Below are positions 61,958-64,000 of a DNA stretch of 64,000 bases, piece after piece. The DNA comes from an uncultured Pseudomonadota bacterium (GTDB taxonomy: Bacteria > Pseudomonadota > Gammaproteobacteria > Burkholderiales > SG8-39): NCBI GenBank assembly GCA_903921325.1, contig CAIXPL010000001.1, forward strand, positions 62,001 through 126,000, in the 5' to 3' direction. Within the stretch, counting starts at the first letter, position 1, and the number at the start of each line of letters is the position of its first letter. A program made the translations under genes and the position numbers. Under the pieces are notes generated by a model. That model was not told the DNA's origin, did not search any database, and saw only the letters and a list, made by a program, of their open reading frames with translations.

Positions 61958-62036
61958 GTCTGGTCAAGGCCGTGCCAGAGGCAGAGCCGGCAGCCTACGC
62001 AGCCGCAACTTGAGTGCGGCAGGCAGGCAGTGTCGA
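61958..62036 (-). promoter_or_regulatory. C-rich spacer after the CruR-like ORF, candidate Rho-dependent attenuator
   Basis: The transcript of this 79-nt spacer is C-rich and G-poor in its first half (CCTCACCTGATCGACACTGC and following), as expected for a Rho loading region. In the CruR mechanism Rho stops transcription between the leader ORF and the receptor gene when copper is present. Confidence 0.4.
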
Positions 62037-62498
62037 TCAGGTGAGGGCGTGAGGCGGTGCGCGTGGAGCGGCCGCGCGACTGCGATGGATGGTGCTAGGC
62101 GGGGGTGCGGACGGAGAGAGCGGTACCCGGATTGCAAGCGCCTGCAGGAGTGCAATTGTCTGGGTTGCGCTCGCAGGAATGAACGCCTGACTCAGTGCGG
62201 CCGTGCAGCAGCAGTGGGACTGCAAATGATGAAGCGCGTCGCCGCTCGGGGCGTCAGAAGGAGAACCGGCAGGCGTCTGCGAGCGATCGGCGCCGCAGAT
62301 GAGAGTCCATGGCGTTGCGGGTGCAAGCGTCGAAGGTTGCAGTACGTGATCACCGGTAACGGACACGCTGCCTGCCTTAACAGGCCATTCAGAGCTGACG
62401 TGCGCGAGAGCCGCAAGCGGCACGAGGGCGTTCAATAACGCCAGCAGCAATGCCACGAGGGCAAATCGCCTCATTCGCGATGTAGAGAATCTCACCAT
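62037..62498 (-). CDS. cruR: CruR-like DUF2946 copper-responsive leader protein
   Basis: A 153-residue small protein of the DUF2946 family from ATG 62498. An N-terminal hydrophobic segment (RRFALVALLLALLNALVPLA) acts as signal or anchor. A central part has C68 (TLICGADR) and HCCCTA (C96-C98), the potential copper site. The C-terminus reads PRAPPHALT, with the RAPP stalling motif at residues 146-149, four residues before the stop. In Bordetella pertussis, CruR (Bp2923) stalls on RAPP, and copper relieves stalling so that Rho terminates before the receptor gene. The known CruR has a CXXC motif; here the cysteines are consecutive. No Shine-Dalgarno is seen. Confidence 0.8.
   Translation of the reverse strand: MVRFSTSRMRRFALVALLLALLNALVPLAALAHVSSEWPVKAGSVSVTGDHVLQPSTLAPATPWTLICGADRSQTPAGSPSDAPSGDALHHLQSHCCCTAALSQAFIPASATQTIALLQALAIRVPLSPSAPPPSTIHRSRAAAPRAPPHALT
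62052..62063 (-). promoter_or_regulatory. RAPP ribosome-arrest codons of the CruR-like ORF
   Basis: The codons CGC GCA CCG CCT encode RAPP four sense codons before TGA. In CruR this motif arrests translation and controls the downstream genes. Confidence 0.6.
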
Positions 62499-62505
62499 AA
62501 GATAA

Positions 62506-62535
62506 ATATTCGCACAATCGCGCCAGATTTGTCCA
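62506..62535 (-). promoter_or_regulatory. Candidate promoter of the cruR operon
   Basis: On the minus strand TGGACA (62535-62530) is followed after 18 bp by GAATAT (62511-62506). The start point would fall next to ATG 62498, giving a very short or leaderless mRNA, in line with the missing Shine-Dalgarno. The match is modest. Confidence 0.25.
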
Positions 62536-62657
62536 TCGTCCGCCCTGCGGATCCTCGCGCAAGGTGTGCACTTTCGCTCAGAATTTATATCCTGGTGAGG
62601 CTCGGCTCTTTTCGGCCGTAGCTGCATTCTAGTGGGCCGATAGGACGTCGCGTTGGA

Positions 62658-63497
62658 CTAGTGCGAATCGGCCTGACGCGCGGACTCCTCGATGCGTGCA
62701 TCTTCGATCTCGCGCAGGACGCTATCGAGCACTACTTCGCCCGGCTCTGGTTCGTAGTGTCCTGTCAGCATCGAGTCGAGGTGCAGTTCACCACGCTGAT
62801 ACAGGCGCCAGATCTCTGCACCATATTGTGTGGTGAGCAGCGCCGGCGCGAAGCGCCCGAAAAAATCACGCAGATTATTCACATCGCGCATGAGCATGCG
62901 CTGCGCGTGATTGTTGCCGGCGGCATCAATGGCCTGCGGCAGATCAATGATGACCGGACCGTCGGCTGACAGCAGGATGTTGAATTCCGACAAATCACCG
63001 TGAATGACCCCTGAGCACAGCATGCGCACGACTTCGCCAATCAGGGCGGTATGGCAGAGCAACGCCGGTTCGGTCTCAAACTCGACGTCGTTCAATCGCG
63101 GGGCCGGTTCGCCATCGGCATCGGTGACCAGCTCCATGATGAGAACTCCGTCAAGGAAGTTGAACGCCTGCGGGACTCTGACTCCGGCGGCTGACAGGCG
63201 GCGCAGTGCATCGATTTCTGCGCTTTGCCAGGCGGCCTCCTGCGCCTCGCGCCCATAGCGCGTGCCCTTGGCCATGGCACGCGCCTGACGGGTGTTTTTG
63301 ACTTTGCGGTTCTCGGTGTAGTCCACTGCCTGCCGAAAGCTGCGCTTGGTCGCTTCCTTGTAAACCTTGGCACAGCGGATCGCGTCGCCGCAGCGCACCA
63401 CGAATACCATGGCCTCCTTGCCGCTCATGAGTGGCCGGATCACGGCGTCGATCAGACCTTCATCTATCAGCGATAGCAGACGCGGCGGTGTTTTCAT
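62658..63497 (-). CDS. RIO-type serine/threonine kinase
   Basis: A 279-residue protein kinase-like ATPase of the RIO1 group: ATP-binding GKEAMVFVVRCG (in place of a glycine-rich loop), the conserved Lys in CAKVYKEATKRSF, catalytic loop IHGDLSEFNIL, and metal-binding IIDLPQA. Bacterial RIO proteins are known but their targets are mostly unclear. It is preceded by the MFS gene and followed by the CruR operon, both on the same strand, but with gaps of 150 bp or more, so it is probably its own transcript. Confidence 0.92.
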   Translation of the reverse strand: MKTPPRLLSLIDEGLIDAVIRPLMSGKEAMVFVVRCGDAIRCAKVYKEATKRSFRQAVDYTENRKVKNTRQARAMAKGTRYGREAQEAAWQSAEIDALRRLSAAGVRVPQAFNFLDGVLIMELVTDADGEPAPRLNDVEFETEPALLCHTALIGEVVRMLCSGVIHGDLSEFNILLSADGPVIIDLPQAIDAAGNNHAQRMLMRDVNNLRDFFGRFAPALLTTQYGAEIWRLYQRGELHLDSMLTGHYEPEPGEVVLDSVLREIEDARIEESARQADSH

Positions 63498-63619
63498 GGC
63501 GCTATTTTGCGCCTTTACGCTATTGAAGACTGAACGTTGTCAAATTACTCGGCGTCAATGTGCCGAGACTTGGCAGGGGCAGGCAGGGCAGGTGAGGGTT
63601 TGCGTGGGGGGGGTGTGCA

Positions 63620-63636
63620 GGTGCTCGGCCGGCACC
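63620..63636. terminator. Weak GC hairpin in the MFS/RIO gap
   Basis: GGTGC (63620-63624) pairs with GCACC (63632-63636) over a 7-nt loop, flanked by G- and C-runs. It follows the MFS gene on the minus strand and has no T-run. Confidence 0.25.
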
Positions 63637-63663
63637 CCCTCGCTCCCCCCAGCGCCGACCATG

Positions 63664-64000
63664 CTAGCGATCGAAGAACTTGTAGGCACTGAGCAGTGTC
63701 CGATAAAGGCCCCAGGCGAGCGGAATGCCAACCGCCAGCCAGGCCCCCCACGCGGCAATGGCGGGGGTTTTGGGCCCATCGGCTGGGGCAATGGCCTGTG
63801 CGGCAGTGAGATTGGCCTTCTCGTGTGCCAGCGCCCGCTCGGCGGCAAGCTCGGTCTGACTCATGAACCACTTGGGGGCGAGCGGCCTTACCATCAGATT
63901 GCAGATGAGGCCGATCACCAGCATGCCCACAAGGATGTACATGGTCTGGTTATAAACCTGCTCGCGTGGCACACCGAGGCTGAGCTGGTACTCACGCATG
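63664..64000 (-). CDS. C-terminal part of an OFA-like MFS transporter
   Basis: The last 111 or so residues of a carrier whose start lies beyond the window. It shows one membrane segment of the MFS core (YNQTMYILVGMLVIGLICNLM), the RPLAPKWFM exit, a charged soluble stretch (SQTELAAERALAHEKAN), and an extra C-terminal membrane segment (IAAWGAWLAVGIPLAWGLYRTL). This tail is typical of oxalate/formate antiporter-type MFS members. The 166-bp gap to the RIO gene has no gene. Confidence 0.85.
   Translation of the reverse strand, partial: MREYQLSLGVPREQVYNQTMYILVGMLVIGLICNLMVRPLAPKWFMSQTELAAERALAHEKANLTAAQAIAPADGPKTPAIAAWGAWLAVGIPLAWGLYRTLLSAYKFFDR

Overview
The window is high-GC, densely coded DNA from a free-living Gram-negative bacterium. 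It is most likely a betaproteobacterium of the order Burkholderiales. The grounds are three orphan tripartite-tricarboxylate ('Bug') receptors, an intracellular PHB depolymerase, a CruR-like copper leader ORF as described in Bordetella, and many solute-binding-protein importers. The genus cannot be named from sequence alone. About 60 genes are visible. I see no tRNA, rRNA, CRISPR array, insertion sequence or phage gene, and no recognisable DNA-binding transcription regulator.

Layout. 1-5015: 3' part of an MFS carrier, a tandem repeat, a Bug receptor on the minus strand, then a plus-strand trio of dienelactone hydrolase-like protein, SDR and crotonase. 5136-10324: an inward-rectifier K+ channel, a TfdB/PheA-type FAD hydroxylase with a probable ATT start, a 2-hydroxyacid dehydrogenase remnant that has lost its NAD domain, an LVIVD-repeat protein, an 18-bp minisatellite and a VOC protein. 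10321-17167, minus strand: phaZ, an SsuABC/NMT1-type importer, a Bug receptor and a two-subunit Rieske oxygenase. 17328-24676, plus strand: GST, cupin, an exported class II aldolase, an RND pump with its adaptor but no TolC-type gene, a small unknown protein and a Rid-family protein. 24778-26439, minus strand: a formyltransferase-like protein and a low-complexity protein. 26870-32938, plus strand: a phthalate-dioxygenase-type Rieske enzyme and a complete Liv-type importer.

50181 down to 32996 is one long minus-strand series. It holds a VanA-type Rieske oxygenase, a second Liv-type importer with permease and ATPase fused, a gluconate-dehydrogenase-like complex (subunit 3, GMC flavoprotein, cytochrome c), a Bug receptor, hydantoinase/oxoprolinase A and B, two creatinase-fold proteins without the M24 metal ligands, and a cytosolic binding-protein-fold protein. 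This is my best candidate for an undescribed catabolic system.

50270-56275: a BON lipoprotein, an OprB-like porin behind a possible Pho box, a small exported protein, an SDR, a membrane protein and a SulP permease. 62498 down to 57796, minus strand: a CruR-like DUF2946 leader ORF with a C-terminal RAPP motif heads an operon with a TonB receptor, a sialidase-like protein carrying a CxCC motif and a TlpA-like thioredoxin, which suggests copper handling. An S53 peptidase without a prodomain follows. 62658-64000: a RIO-type kinase and the end of a second MFS carrier.

Theme. Three Rieske oxygenases are each paired with an ABC importer, and none has a ferredoxin or reductase gene nearby. The region reads as import and early oxidation of aromatic or methylated organic acids. 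Electron-transfer partners and regulators must lie elsewhere. Short tandem repeats occur in at least six places.
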